This document shows positions 26,274 to 39,967 of a stretch of 64,000 nucleotides of DNA, one piece after another. A program made the translations under genes and the position numbers. The number at the start of each line of letters is the position of its first letter. Within the stretch, counting starts at the first letter, position 1. Source of the stretch: Conchocele bisecta (taxonomy: Eukaryota; Mollusca; Bivalvia; Lucinida; Thyasiridae); assembly GCA_029237695.1 (NCBI GenBank), contig CM055265.1:112828773-112892772 (forward strand), written 5' to 3'. The notes beneath the pieces are model-generated. The model did not search any database and was not told the origin of the DNA. It worked only from the letters and a program-made list of their open reading frames with translations.

Positions 26274-27349
26274 AAGCATCGCGCATTAAATTGATAATTA
26301 TTACCTGATAACGATCTATATCAGTTGTTATCTAGCTGCACGTTTTAGGCAACAGGAAAAATGTCTGTAGTATCATTTACACTTTGTGCACTAAAAACCT
26401 GCAAGGCGTTGACGTTCATACTTCGCTATTTTATTATTCAGAGACAATTCTACAATATGAGACAAAAATATTACCATAAACTTACCTAATAAAGTGTGTA
26501 TAAGCATAAGTCTTAGGTCATTCTCCACGATGTAGAAAGTAAACAAAGAACGTTTCAAACGCACATTTGGGAAGACTACTCCGTCATAACGCTTGTGTAA
26601 AACAGTGTAATGAAATGTAATTAGCGTCAGCGCTCCAGATAAGCTGCGTATTTGCTTAAATACCCAATTAAAATTACCCAAGAACCCAATCGAAATCAGA
26701 AGTAGCGAGTATCAAAAAGCAATAACAATTTTGCGGTACCTTTATCATGCTGCATAAAACAATAAACACACCACAAATAGAGCATATTTTTCTTATTTTC
26801 CATGAAAACCCATCTTGGTATTTCATTAGAATTGCCTCCAAGGAGACAATTCTAATGAAATGCCAAGACATGTTTTCATTTCGAAGCAAACTATTAGATA
26901 ATTGCTGCCTGTTGTTGTGTAAACAGTAGTGTGAGTTTATTTTACCCAATTAAACTTTTGAAATACCCATTCCTTCAGAAGTGATGGAGTAAAAATACTC
27001 AATTACTAATTCCTTATCTGGAGCACTGAGCGTTATGTACTCGGAACTACTTGTTATCCATTGATGGAATGGCGAGCAGTATATATCCTGATCAGACTGT
27101 GCAGATGCACATGCTGATCTGTAGCTACACTGGTCGCAAAACCCATATCTCCAGTGACAGCCACAACTTAGTTCTGACTACATAACTCTACCGGGTACTT
27201 AGATTTCATTTTCACTAAAACCTTTTGGTCAATCGATCTGAAACTATACACACGTCTCCTACACATATTGTACATGTTGAGGTTTTACTAAGAGTTTCTC
27301 AAATCACCTATAGGGGCCCTAAGTTCATTGGGAGACCACATTTTCTAGT
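26274..27349. other. Non-coding host DNA with one hairpin
   Basis: No gene supported. A 22-bp inverted repeat (TCTTGGTATTTCATTAGAAT arm) at 26813-26868 has a 12-nt loop. A dispersed CTGATCAGACTGTGC word lies at about 27088. Confidence 0.5.
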
Positions 27350-27690
27350 TTTTTGTCCCGCCTGCTTTAGCAGAAGCGGGGCATAGGCATAGCTTTTCCG
27401 TCGGCGTCAGCGTCAGCGTAGGCGGCGGCGTCAACATTTCACGTTAAGTTTTTGCGTTTAGCTCAGTTTCCAGAAAACTATAACTCCTACGACCTCCATA
27501 CTTGGTATACATCAACACTGTGGTGTAACCATCTCACACAGATGGAGCCCATGTGACCTTGACCTACTTTTCATGGTTCATTTACCTACTTTTCACATGC
27601 ATTCAACGTTAAGTTTTTTTGCGTTTAGCTCTGTTTCTAAAACTTAACGCTCATGTTAATTCATTGTAACTTCTGTTTCCCTCAATGGAA
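27350..27690. repeat. Dispersed repeat with GCGTCAGCGTCAGCGT tract
   Basis: CCTGCTTTAGCAGAAGCGGG, then a GGCGTCAGCGTC microsatellite and AAGTTTTTGCGTTTAGCTCA. I associate this repeat with molluscan genomes by recall only. It leads directly into the 137-bp satellite. Confidence 0.45.
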
Positions 27691-28475
27691 TGCTTTAATA
27701 TTCCATACATGCATTTGTAACAACATCCCGCATCATTCTACAGAAAGCCCATGGTGCCCGCTAACCCAAAGGTCAAGGTCACTGACTTAGAAATTTCTGT
27801 GTTTGGAAAAGTTAACGCTCAGTTTATGCTTTGATATTCCATACATGCATTTGTAACAACATCCCGCATCATTCTACAGAAAGCCCATGTTGCCCGCTAA
27901 CCCCAAAGGTCAAGGTCACTGAATTAGAAATTTCCGTGTTTGCAAAGGTTAACACGCTCAGTGCATGCTTTAATATTCCATACATGCATTTGTAACAACA
28001 TCCCGCATCATTCTACAGAAAGCCCATGGTGCCCACTAACCCCAAAGGTCAAGGTCAGTGAATTAGAAATTTCCGTGTTTGGAAAAGTTAACGCTCAGTT
28101 TATGCTTTAATATTCCATACATGCATTTTTAACAACATCCTGCATCATTCTACAGAAAGCCCATGGTGCCCGCTAACCCCAAAGGTCAAGGTCACTGACT
28201 TAGAAATAGAAATTTCCGTGTTTGGAAAAATTAACGCTCAGTTTATGCTTTAATATTCCATACATGCATTTGTAACAACATCCCGCATCAGTTTACAGAA
28301 AGCTCATGGTGCCCGCTAACCCCAAAGGTCAAGGTCATTGAATTAGAAATGTCCGTGTTTGCAAAAGTTAACGCTCAGTTTATGCTTTAATATTCCATAC
28401 ATGCATTTGTAACAATATCCCGCATCATTCTACAGAAAGCCCATGGTGCCCGCAAACCCCAAAGGTCAAGGTCGG
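27691..28475. repeat. 137-bp satellite, six copies
   Basis: TGCTTTAATATTCCATACAT starts at 27691, 27827, 27966, 28103, 28246 and 28383. One copy has a 6-bp internal duplication. Each contains CCCAAAGGTCAAGGTCA, a nuclear-receptor half-site-like word. The last copy is cut at GTCAAGGTCGG. Confidence 0.9.
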
Positions 28476-31006
28476 AAAGTCTCATCACCTTCAACCAAAC
28501 ATATTTGTTATTATACAACCACTTCAGAGATCAATGGTTATTCACTGTCTGAGACTGAGAGGCGAAAAATGCAGATCCTGCTCAGAATAATTGGATGGTC
28601 AGATTAACCTGGGTGTACATGTATACTAGACACAAAGACTAAACAACGTCAGCAAAATACATATTTGTTTTATTATATAACCACTTCATAAAGGAATGAC
28701 GAAATTTCACAGAGTGGCGAAAAGTGCAGACCCTGAGCAGACTGCTCTGATGAGCAGGATGGTTTGTGTCTACACCGATTACAAAGGCAAAGCCAGCTGA
28801 AGTTGGTGTGACACTGGAATATGCCTAGCCAACAAACATTCGCCCATATGCGTGCTGAATATCCAGGACTTCGACAATCGGTGGAAGGCTTCGCGCATTT
28901 CCGCGACCCTTTTTGTTTTGCGTAATCATGGTATTCAGCAAATGACAAGTTTTATTTACACGTTATATAATAAAGAAAAATATATATCTCACGTATGAAT
29001 CTACGTGAACAATACATTAACATTGTCTTTTTTTAAGTCATTACTAAGCCAGACTCATGTTTCAGTTCCTTTATTTGGTTCAGTATAGTTATCTGGATTC
29101 CGTTATCTGGGTAGCCTACAAGCAAGTACATAAATATATATAGCAACAAGAAAATGTGGCCTTTCGGCACACGAATGCCCCCGGTGGCAGATTGAAGACA
29201 TGTTGGTAAACTTAATGAACCAAGAGTGACAAGTGCATGTATTCATAAGCACACTTGTGAAGGTCGAAAGGTCAAGGATATATTAACTGCAGCATGGATG
29301 TCTGACATTTGTGCACAAGTTTTATGTACTGAAATATTGAAGTAATCCTTAGACATATATACATGTAGTAGTTATGCCAGAATTGAGAAACTCCGCAAAC
29401 TTCTAATACACAATTCTCAGTGTTTAAAAGCAAAGTTGTGAATGCCAAAAGGTCATGGTCATATTCAGGGCAGCACGAATGTGTGGCATCGGTACACAAG
29501 TATGATGTGTTCAATTATTTAAATAATCATTCAAGGGGAATAGAAGTTATGACAGAATTGAGAAACACCCGCAAACTTCTTAATGTGCCGGACGGACACA
29601 CAGTCCAAAAACTACATGCATCCGGCTCTACCGAGACCGGGGGCATACATTTCTAACAATGACACTGATGGTTGGACGACGACCAATTGATATTATTATT
29701 TCATAACGATGTTCACATAAATAAGTTTAACATTTTTAATCAGATTCCCATCAATGAAATAAACACTTTTTTGCATATCAAATTATTAAGACTTAGTACA
29801 TGTACAGTCATGTGCCAAATTAAAGTTCACAAGATGAAATTTTGCCTAAGAAAAGGAGTAAATTTAATCAAGTCAGTAATCATTGCTGTAAATCTAGCAT
29901 AGTAATATACATTTTTTTTGTTTTTTTTTGTTTTTTTTTAATAGTCATTGATCAATGCGTTTATTTACACTTTTTATAACAAGATTCAAGGCAAGACAAT
30001 AATATACATGTAATTGTAACTTGGTAATGGTTACACTATTTTGGAACTTTAGTATTGCATGTTATCCAAGCTATTGTTTTCTGCTGTCCTTCGCCCACTT
30101 ACCAATTCTGATGACTGTGTGTATTGGCTACCCATGCGAACCATCCTGATATTGGATAGCTGACATGCGCGGCCTGCACCAGTTGTGTTGCATCAATATA
30201 TAATGGACGAATAACAGCAGACGACAGTATCACAAACATTATCAATAGGAGATTCTTATGTGCTATGAACACATGTATTCACATACTGTACAGTATTTGT
30301 CATATACATTCAGTAGAGTGATGTTCAGAAATAATGTATTTATCATTGTGAAATATATGTATTAATGTCACGAGCTAAACAGTATTAACATAGATCTGAA
30401 CCTGTGTGTAAACAGTTTAGTTAGTGAATTACTTTTAAAGATGAATATAATTATCGTTACTACACACTGACACTATGTTGTAACAGTGAACGAGGACCGT
30501 CTCCATACATAGACTATCCACCCTCTCTATTCAAACATGCTAGCATGTGCAATGTAATATATATACATAGTAACTACTGTATTTAAAACAAGTAACAGAT
30601 GATCGATATGGTACGTATTGGTAATATATGGTTTAGATTTCTATAGACGTTAGGTTAGATTCAATATGTGAGTATTGTTGATACAGACCGGTCGACATGT
30701 AGGCAGACCGGTCGACATGTAGGTGTAGGCTGGTCTGGATTCACTAATTAAGTTTTATTACCTTAGTAAATTGTTGACAAGATGTGATTGTGTGTGTGTT
30801 TGCGTTATTATTGGCATGTCAACAAGTAAATACATTATAGTTGGTTATGTGTATTATAATATGTTTTTCAAATATTTTAAGAATATGGTGATAAGATATG
30901 AAGGCTTGTGACGATTTTGTAACACATTCGAGACAATCAAGAGATCGTAGTACAATAGCTTTAACATACTTGATCCTCTGATTCGTCCTTCGTCAATGAA
31001 GTGTGA
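28476..31006. other. Non-coding, dispersed-repeat-rich DNA
   Basis: No gene supported. It has scattered GCAGACCCTGAGCAGACTG words, a GACCGGTCGACATGTAGG doublet (about 30687-30722), a T/G homopolymer stretch near 29911-29940, and two blocks of GTGAA.GTC.AAAGGTCA type sequence near 29260 and 29440. Confidence 0.5.
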
Positions 31007-34000
31007 CTAGTATATGCAGTATGATATTTGTGAAAGTATAATATTGATGTATTCATATTCTTTTAGTTGGATTTTATATCCAACTATGAGAAATTCGAGT
31101 GACTTGAATGATTTAGAAATTCCTATTTTTCGAAAAATATCCAATATTTTTGTCCAAAACTCATTTAATTTTCTACATGTGATAAAAAAATGGTTATACG
31201 TTTCTTTTTCGTTACAGTGTTTGCAGTTTGGGCTGTTTGATATTTTCCATGTATACAAATTCTCATTCGTGGCTAATATTTTATGTACCGGTATTGCTTT
31301 AAATTTGACTGACTCGATTATCAAACAATACTTTATTTAAAACGTAATAAAAGGAACTCCATGGAAGTGAGTTCTGGAATTTGATGTCCCAATATTTATG
31401 GATGTATGGTTTTTCGATTTTCTTCTTCAATAAAATGTAGTAAAGATCTTTATTTGTTGTCTTTTCGAATGGAGTATTGTTAACTCGAGGCATAGCCAAG
31501 CTTGTTTTGACTTTAGTTCGTATAGACTCTATAGATGTCATCGTGGTCTTCCAAAATCTTGGAATTGACTCTTTAATGATATTTAGTTCAGCAATCCAAT
31601 TTTGTTTCTTTTTTAGGTGCAAAAGTATACGAGTTGAGTCTATTGCACCTAGATTAGAAATTATATCATTAATGAAAATGAAACCCGAGTCTATCCAATG
31701 TGTATAAACTAGACTTTTCCCATTGAACTTAATATATTTATTCCCCCAAATTAATTGTCGACGAATATTTCGGTTTCTGAGTATCTAGTGCGACATTAAA
31801 TTGCGACCAGATATCAATTAGTTGTCTATAAAAAGCCGGAATAGTGATGGGTACAGTCGGTAAGGATTTGAAAGAATCTAAATTCATGTTGAATACCATG
31901 AAGTTGTTCCCATACTGATTTAGAAAAAAATCTGGTATTATTTTCCAATTGGCATTATCTTTATCTTTTAGTGACTTAATCCATTTTAATTTCATATTAT
32001 TTGCATATGTGTTGATATCGGTCATTTCTAGGCCACCTTCTAGTTTTCGTCCAATGATAATTGAACGTCTTATTTTATCATTTTTGCCGTTCCAGAAGAA
32101 TTTATAAACTAAAGAAGTTATTTTGCTAATTATAGCTTTTGGCATGACTATGGTTTGCATTAGGTATGTTAGTTTTGATAAGAATAATGATTTGATTACC
32201 AATATCTTTCCATATAATGATAAGTTCCTTTTATTCCATGAACTAATTATATTTTCACATTGAGAAATCATTTCGTTCCAATTCAAATTCTCGCATTCTT
32301 CTTTGTTATTGCCAAAGTGAACTCCCAATGCTTTCACTGATGTGTTCGTAAAGGTGTGCCAAACACCATGGTATTTATATTATATTTTGATTTTCCTACC
32401 CATAGACCCATTGTTTTTGTTTTGTTTAATTTTAAGCCCGAGAATGTCCCAAATTCTACAATTGTATGTATAGCATGTCTAACGTCGTTTTCTGATTTTA
32501 GGAACAGAGTAGTATCATCGGCTAACTGCGTAATTTTTTATATGTTTATATGTTGATGTCGTTTTCACATGAAATTCCTTTAATGTCAGTATTAGCTCTA
32601 ATTTTTGTTGCTAGAATTTCGGCTACGATGATAAATAATAGTGCAGACAAAGGACAACCCTGTCTGACACCGCGTGTTATATTGAATTTGTCAGTTTTTA
32701 TTTTCCAGCCGTTGTTTATAACACAGGCAGAAATGTTCTTATATAAAACATTAACCCATCTTACAAAAGTTGGTTTAAATCCAAATTTCTTAAGTACGTT
32801 AAACATGAAATCCCATTCTACAGTATCAAATGCTTTTCTGAAGTCTAAAAATAAAATCGCAGCGTCTTGATCGAGTATATCTGTATAGTCAATTATGTCT
32901 TGAATTTGCCTTATGTTATTGCCAATGTATCTATTTTTAATATATCCTTGTTGGTCTAAGCTGATTATATTTGGTAAAACTTGCTGTAAGCGTTTTGCTA
33001 GTACTTTAGCAGCTATTTTGTAATCGACATTTAGAAGAGATATAGGTCTCCAATTTTCGATATTTTCAGGATCTCCCTTTTTGAATAGTAACGAAAATGT
33101 ACTTTGTTTTTGAGTGTGCGATAATTCTCCTTTATGAAAGCCTTCATTTAGTGATGATGTTACGAGGTTACCTATTTTATTCCAAAATTGTATATAGAAC
33201 TCGACCGGTAAACCATCGAGTCCTGGACTTTTGTTCAGTTTCATTAGGTCCATTGCAATTTTGCATTCTTCTGTAGTAATTATGCCTTCACATATATTAG
33301 CAGATATATCATCTAAAGTACGTTCTAACTCAGTTTCTTGCAAGAAGTCTTGTGAATCTATATTTGTGTTAGTAGATGTATAAAGGGTTTCATAGAATTT
33401 TACTTCTTCTTTCAATATATCTTCTGTAGAGTGGACTGTTTTATTATTAACTGTAAGGGAAGTAATTACTTTTTTATTTTGTCTTGATTTTTCCAGGCTA
33501 TGAAAATATTTAGAATTTTGTTCACCTTCCTCTATAAATTGAACTCTTGAACGTATTTGAGCTCCAAATGTTTTAATTCTGTATATTTCTTCTATTTCGT
33601 TTTCTAATACATTAATCTAACTTTTTATTGTATCGTTGTTATTTGTATCTATGAGTGGAAGTAATTCTTTAAGTTTTTCTTCCAATTTACTTAGACGGTT
33701 ATTTCGTTCCATAGCTTTTGTTTTGGAAAATTTTATAGATTGCTCTCGTATTTCATATTTACATATTTCCCATTTAGTCTGATAACTCGTATCGGCTAAG
33801 GACATTATAGAGTCGATACTATCATTTATAAGTGTAATGTAGCCATTATCTTTTAAAAGTGATGCATTTAATTTCCAGAATCCTGGTCCTCTTTTGTTAG
33901 GTATTTTAAGTTTCAATGAAATGGCCATATGATCAGTACTTTGGATGAGTGCTGGTCTGATGTCTGTTGAGTATACTAATGGTATCAAAATTTATCAATT

Positions 34001-34648
34001 AACCAATAATCAAATTCTGCTTTTTCTGAGCTATTTTTCCTACGCCAAGTGAATTGATTTTTGCCGCTGTGAAAGTGTTTCCAAACATCGATAAGATTAT
34101 GAAAATTGATAAGTTTGCTCAGGTTCTCGACAGGTACTTTTAACGTTCTGGGGGGTATTGTTCTATGAACCCTATCTGATTTATTAAGTATACCATTAAA
34201 ATCCCCTCCAATTATTTTAACACCTTGCGCATTATCGCTGAGAAGTTTGCTTAGCGACTTGAAATAACAATTTCTCGCTGTCTTATCATTAGGTGAGTAT
34301 GTATTTAGTAATGTAAATATATTATCGATAGCTTCGATATTTAGTATTACATACCTACCTTCATCATCACATAGTTGGTCTATGACAGTGAACTGTATAT
34401 TTTTTCTTATGAGAATAGAACATCTTATTACTATTTGACTCTCCGAACGAGTTGAACGTTTCCCAATCTTTAAATTCATATTTAAGGCGAATGATCATAT
34501 CTTGTGTAAAATGTGTTTCCTGTAAAAATACTATATCTGATCTTTGCTGTGAGAGCCATTGTAATAACCGTGCACGCTTAGCGTTATCACGAAGTCCCTG
34601 AGAATTAACGGAGACTACATGCAAAAAGCTATAACGAGACTGCTCCAT
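31007..34648 (-). pseudogene. LINE ORF2: endonuclease and reverse transcriptase (Tx1/L1-like), decayed
   Basis: In order on the minus strand: apurinic-type endonuclease (34648-33985) with SVNSQGLRD, DIVFLQETHF, GGDFNGIL and FTWRR; a linker; reverse transcriptase (33415-32546) with NKSPGLDGLPVEFY, motif A FLDFRKAFDTVEW and motif B GVRQGCPLSALLF. The catalytic LADDTT (about 32508-32525) is already in another frame. A C-terminal region (32337-31738) follows, and a CKHCNEKETYNHFFITC knuckle near 31160-31215. At least five frame changes. The domain order and tail fit Tx1-clade L1-like retrotransposons. Confidence 0.9.
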
Positions 34649-34689
34649 TAGACAGTTGTGAGAATATGGTTTTACATTTAGCCTGTCTA

Positions 34690-35620
34690 TCTATACTATT
34701 GATAATAGAACTAATCGGATTTATTACTGTGAAATGTATTGACACAGACCACCTATGCATATACGTAGTCTGGTCTGTGTCACCACCTTTATCAAAGCGC
34801 CCATACAATATAAGCTGCATGTCATAAATAATCGATAACTGTCTGTATATATTATCAGCCATGGTCCTAATTGGGCTTACTACTGTGAAATGTATTGACG
34901 CTGACCAGCCTACGCGTAGGCCATAGTCCTGATACGTGTCATCACATTTAGCAACACGCTTATACAATATAAACTACATGTCATAAATAATCGATAACTG
35001 TGTCTGTATATATTATCAGCCATAGTCCTAAATAGGGTTACTACTATGAAATATATCGACACAGACCAGCCTACGCGTAGGTGCAGTCTGGTCCGTGTCA
35101 TCACATTTAGCAACACGCTTGTACAATATAAACTGCATGTCATAAATAATCGATGACTGTGTCTGTATATATTATTAGTAATGGTCATCATTGGGGTTAT
35201 TACTGCGAGATGTATTGACGAAGACCAGCCTACGCGTAGGCGCAGTCTGATCCGTGTCATCACATCTAGCAACTCGCTTATACAATATAAACTGTATGTC
35301 GTAAATAATCGATAACTGTGTCTGTAAATATTATCAACCATGGTCCTAATTTGGTTTACTATTGTGAAATGTATTGACACTGACCAGCCTACGCGTAGGC
35401 GCAGTCTGATCCGTGTCATCACATTTAGCACAACGCTTTTACGATATAAACTGCATGTCATAAATAATCGATAACTGTGTCTGTCTATATTATTAGTAAT
35501 GGTCATCATTGGGGTTATTACTGCGAGATGTGTTGACGCAGACCAGCCAGCGCATACGCGCAATCTGATATGGGTCGCCACATCTAACAAGATGCTCATA
35601 CGACATCTAATGTGTATGTA
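34690..35620. repeat. 160-bp satellite, about six copies
   Basis: GACCAGCCTACGCGTAGG-type starts near 34903, 35064, 35223, 35382 and 35540, with a diverged copy at about 34741; the period is about 159-161 bp. Each unit holds CATAAATAATCGATAACTGT. A long frame crosses the array only because the unit lacks stops in one frame. It separates the LINE's two ORFs. Confidence 0.85.
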
Positions 35621-36602
35621 CAGTCTGATCCAGGTCAATACATCACGCGAATAAAACATACGATAGTTAATAAGGTGAACAATGTGGGTCGGACAATATA
35701 ACGACAATATAATAAAGGTTAATAACTCCTTTGTCCCCTGGCTTGTTACTGCAGAGTGCTCGGCCTTACCGAAACAAAATATAAGGTCAATGTGAGCAGA
35801 TATGGGATGGTACAGATAACCTGTAGTTGGCACATCGCATATGCACATATCAGTAATCTCTTTCATTAGAAACAGAATACTATGTACGCGTGTTATTGTC
35901 ATCATTTGTGAATTATTCTTAGCAAATATTAGACATGTAACATAAATCTTACTTATGTCTGTTGAGCATTGCAGACAGGAACACATTATGCTCTGATTCA
36001 GAGTACTGTTCTGTGTCAGTGACTTAAACGTGTACATCGTAGCAATATTCATTACCGTGAAGATTGCTAATATTACATGCACATGATACTGAAGCTGTAG
36101 TTTACATCATTACAATGATTCATTTTATAACATTTCGAATATGTATGTTTGCTAGTCTTCATTGTTATAGTCTGGTTTATAATTGTATTGAAAGCAAAGA
36201 TCGAGATCAGCCTGTGTGTATGCACGGTCTGATCATGACCGTCGCTTCCCTCACTGTAATCACAAAACCAATACTGAGTTGCTATAGACCAGTATAGATC
36301 TCTACAACGTGTAAGTGTTGGTAGTGGTCTTATTTGACACACGACAAGTAAGGTAACATTTACCAAAACATAGGTTACAAATAACAATAAATTCAGTTTG
36401 TTTACAACTGGTTCGTGTGCCCTCAAAAGGTGCATTGGTGTGGCCATCCAAATATGGCGATTGTCCATTGTTATAAATAACAATGGCCTATACGTTATTG
36501 CCAAAACGATATTCATAATCACAGTCCATTTTCCAGCGTAGTTCATTTTGGAACACATGATCATAGACGAAAATTATATTTCTGCTAGAGCGCCTAGCAT
36601 TC

Positions 36603-37647
36603 TTACTCGCCTTTGTCTTGTCGTGTAACTGCTCTGCCGGCGTGGGCGGGGAACGGTCTATGTTGGTCGTGCCACCGGGTTTGTTTGTTAGGCGTGTCAT
36701 TACCTAGGTACATGTCCATTGACAACTGACCCATTGTCTGGCCGGATTTCCCCGTGTCTCGCTTGGGTTGAGTTTTTGTCTGCACACGTGTGCTATTTAT
36801 AGATAGCGGATTTTCCAATGTGTCCGTATATATCGCCTGTGTATTTGTTAATGTCGTCTGTACAGTCTGATTAGGTTCTTGCGAGCCATCGTGTTCGCCT
36901 GCGTCGGTACCTGCTGAGGCGTCTGCGGCATCCATGTATATGCAGTCGAACTGCTTGTGCCCAGGTTGTTTGCACTTGTTGCATACTCAGTCGTTAGGAC
37001 ACTGGGAAAAAATGTGCCCCTCTTCCAAACACTTGCTGCACTTAGTGTTTACGTTCGTGTTCCGTTGGTTCTGGCCAAAATGGACGACACGACCCACGAA
37101 TTTACCAAATGTCATGAAGTTGGGGAGCACGCCAGTTAACGTGGAAGATTTCACAATGACGACGCGGTCTCCCGTTTCACAGTTGGTCAATTTTCCTTCG
37201 ATTCTGAGTTTATCTCTATAGAGGGAGATAACTTCTATTTTGATAAGTGTCAGCGTTCTCGAGAATATGCCGTCATCGACGGATAGCGGTACATTTTTTA
37301 TTCGTACTTTCGTGGTGATCTCGCTGTCCATCCGGTTAGGGTTCGTATTAAGGATCGGAATGGACTTCCCCCGTATGGGTACCCCTTCAGCCATGAGAAT
37401 CACTTTTTCGTTCAAATTGTCACATTCCACCTACACGTTGAAGGCCGGTTATGTGTGAGGCTTCTATTTTCTTTGATATAGCCTGATAAAGTTCAGCATG
37501 AGATAACCATTCTGCTCTAGTTGGCTTACGATCGCCGAACAGTTCGCGCTCTCGCATGAAAACGAGGGGGACGCCATGTTTATTTTGCTGTACAATGGCT
37601 GGTTCAATGGCGGATTCTATTGTGTTCTGTGTTTGAGCCATTTTCAC
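36603..37647 (-). pseudogene. LINE ORF1: nucleic-acid-binding protein with zinc knuckles
   Basis: Starts MKMAQTQNTIESAIEPAIVQ (the TTG/ATG context near 37641 is the likely start). The middle (37430-36987) has an RRM-like or L1 ORF1-like fold pattern and the CCHC knuckle CSKCLEEGHIFSQC. A second knuckle, CNKCKQPGHKQFDC, follows in another frame (about 36975-36935), then a Thr/Gln-rich tail. At least two frame breaks. It lies upstream of ORF2 on the same strand, so it probably belongs to the same LINE, with about 1.9 kb of other sequence in between. Confidence 0.8.
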
Positions 37648-39347
37648 GAATATACTTCAACAAATTCAGATAGAAAGTTTACCTTACCTTACTAATAAGT
37701 GTCCATTTATTGTTGATTTACACCACAAAGTGCACTTTAATATGTCCAATATTATTAATAATGTCCGATATTTTGTGATATTTTGTGATCATAAGAAAAC
37801 AACGCCTTGGCATTAGCCGCTTACATCAAGAATCTACATGTACTCATGTGTGTGCTAGTATTATAACCCAAGTAAAGTGGTATATAAAACATAGGGAGAA
37901 AATGTGTCTTGCAATTACATTACTGTTGTATAGCAACAAGCACACCTGCGCTAAGTATCATGGCACTGTGTAAAGTGGTTTAATTGAAGATATATTAAGA
38001 TACTAGGACCGCTGGGTTGTTTCTATTTTTACCCGTATAGGTACATACATATCGGATTTCCTATCCAGTTGCGTTCAACAAGATAAAACATCTGATACTT
38101 ATGTACCGATATCGTTGAAAATGGATTCTACCATGATACAGATTACACAATAATTCTCAAATGAGCATTAATTCCAGTTACCGGAGACACGGGTATGTGT
38201 GTGTGTGCTGCTTAGCAACAAAAGCGATTGTGTGTTAAAAGCTGCACTATTTTCCAATGGAAAAAATATACTTAAGTATGTATTGACAATGATTATGGAA
38301 ACAATGCACCATACAATTTCAAATGTTTTTCCAGATTTGGTCGGAAATATGTATCATGCATATATGAGTGAAAACATGTCTGTGACATATCATTGGTAGT
38401 AACCATGGCAGCCACATAAAATTGCATGGTATTCCATATTTAGTGTATTTGTGGTTTTGCTAAGCAATGCAAGCGGAAATAGTAGACAAATGTGCTACCT
38501 ATGTTTTAGATAATACTTAAATTGGGATCTTATAATATAACACATACATTTTTATATTACTATGATCGATTTACAGAAATAATAACTGACTTGCTGACAG
38601 TTATTCCCTTTTTTAGAGCAAAATTGCATATTGTGAACTTTTATTTGTCCGTAGCTGTATATAAAATATATTTGTGTGACTTTTATTAATTTAAAAAATA
38701 CAGTGGTCGCATAGTAGAATCAGGAGAAAACACGGACACACCTACCGTAGCCAGCCACGCTCGGCCAGGGTATAAGAACGTTAAACATTGCGGATATTAC
38801 GGCATGGTATGTGTGTTTAGTCTTCATAAGTTATAGTACAATGTTACATGGGACATACACACATGAAATGGTAGTTACGTACTATATATGACATTCATTG
38901 CAAATTGGTCACATATCAAATTATCTGTTTTTGTATTACTATAACTTATGATAACTCCAAACCTTCTAATAACTAGAAAACACTGATAGACAATGTACAC
39001 GTAAAAACAAATTTATAAGTAAGTTGACTTTGACCTTGACCATAGGGTGGTCTATAGAATGTAAATATATATGATGACAAATAAGTATGTGAAGTTTCAG
39101 GCCAATCCGACATATGGTAATATATATAATATGCAGGCTAACACTTTAGCACAATTATCAGACAGACAGACGAACAGAGGGACAGGTTGGCGACTGTTAT
39201 GTACCTCTAAAATAGTTTGCGGGGTACATACACTAGAGAGCAATATACCCGAAGAAGACCAATGAGCATGCTAAGACTAATCTATCAATATGTACATTAC
39301 ATGTCATGAAGAAAAATATAACAACACTGTAAACCACGAATGCGTAA
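37648..39347. other. Non-coding DNA up to the first gap
   Basis: No gene supported. It is AT-rich, with a CAGACAGACAG-type dispersed-repeat end near 39160 and a TGACTTTGACCTTGACC word near 39023. Confidence 0.45.
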
Positions 39348-39847
39348 NNNNNNNNNNNNNNNNNNNNNNNNNNNNNNNNNNNNNNNNNNNNNNNNNNNNN
39401 NNNNNNNNNNNNNNNNNNNNNNNNNNNNNNNNNNNNNNNNNNNNNNNNNNNNNNNNNNNNNNNNNNNNNNNNNNNNNNNNNNNNNNNNNNNNNNNNNNNN
39501 NNNNNNNNNNNNNNNNNNNNNNNNNNNNNNNNNNNNNNNNNNNNNNNNNNNNNNNNNNNNNNNNNNNNNNNNNNNNNNNNNNNNNNNNNNNNNNNNNNNN
39601 NNNNNNNNNNNNNNNNNNNNNNNNNNNNNNNNNNNNNNNNNNNNNNNNNNNNNNNNNNNNNNNNNNNNNNNNNNNNNNNNNNNNNNNNNNNNNNNNNNNN
39701 NNNNNNNNNNNNNNNNNNNNNNNNNNNNNNNNNNNNNNNNNNNNNNNNNNNNNNNNNNNNNNNNNNNNNNNNNNNNNNNNNNNNNNNNNNNNNNNNNNNN
39801 NNNNNNNNNNNNNNNNNNNNNNNNNNNNNNNNNNNNNNNNNNNNNNN
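39348..39847. other. Assembly gap, 500 N
   Basis: Exactly 500 N, so the true length is unknown. Confidence 1.
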
Positions 39848-39903
39848 GCCTTTTTTTTGGCCGACGCCGTTTCATACAATTTCCGTCCTGGACGTTTCGA
39901 CAT
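39848..39903 (-). CDS. First coding bases of an unknown gene running into the gap
   Basis: From the ATG at 39903 the minus strand reads MSKRPGRKLYETASAKK and then meets the gap. The residues are Lys/Arg-rich, as at the start of a nuclear protein. An NRF-1-type palindrome lies 53 nt upstream, and the region is CpG-rich, as expected of a promoter. No family can be assigned from 18 codons. An in-frame upstream ATG also exists near 40011, so the start is not certain. Confidence 0.35.
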
Positions 39904-39955
39904 GTTGATATTCTTGTTTACATATTGGGAAGCCGACTGGCGCGCGTAGTATACT

Positions 39956-39967
39956 GCGCATGCGCAC
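39956..39967 (-). promoter_or_regulatory. NRF-1-type site
   Basis: TGCGCATGCGCA, a perfect 12-bp palindrome matching the NRF-1 consensus, lies in CpG-rich DNA upstream of the partial minus-strand frame. Confidence 0.4.

Noticed and set aside
27691..28475. Functional nuclear-receptor response elements (AAGGTCAAGGTCA)
   Set aside because: The word is present because it is inside a tandem satellite; nothing nearby suggests a regulated gene.
34910..36082. A 390-residue open frame on the minus strand
   Set aside because: Most of it is the 160-bp satellite translated through a stop-free frame; repeated RLRVGWS-type peptides mirror the DNA repeat and there is no domain.
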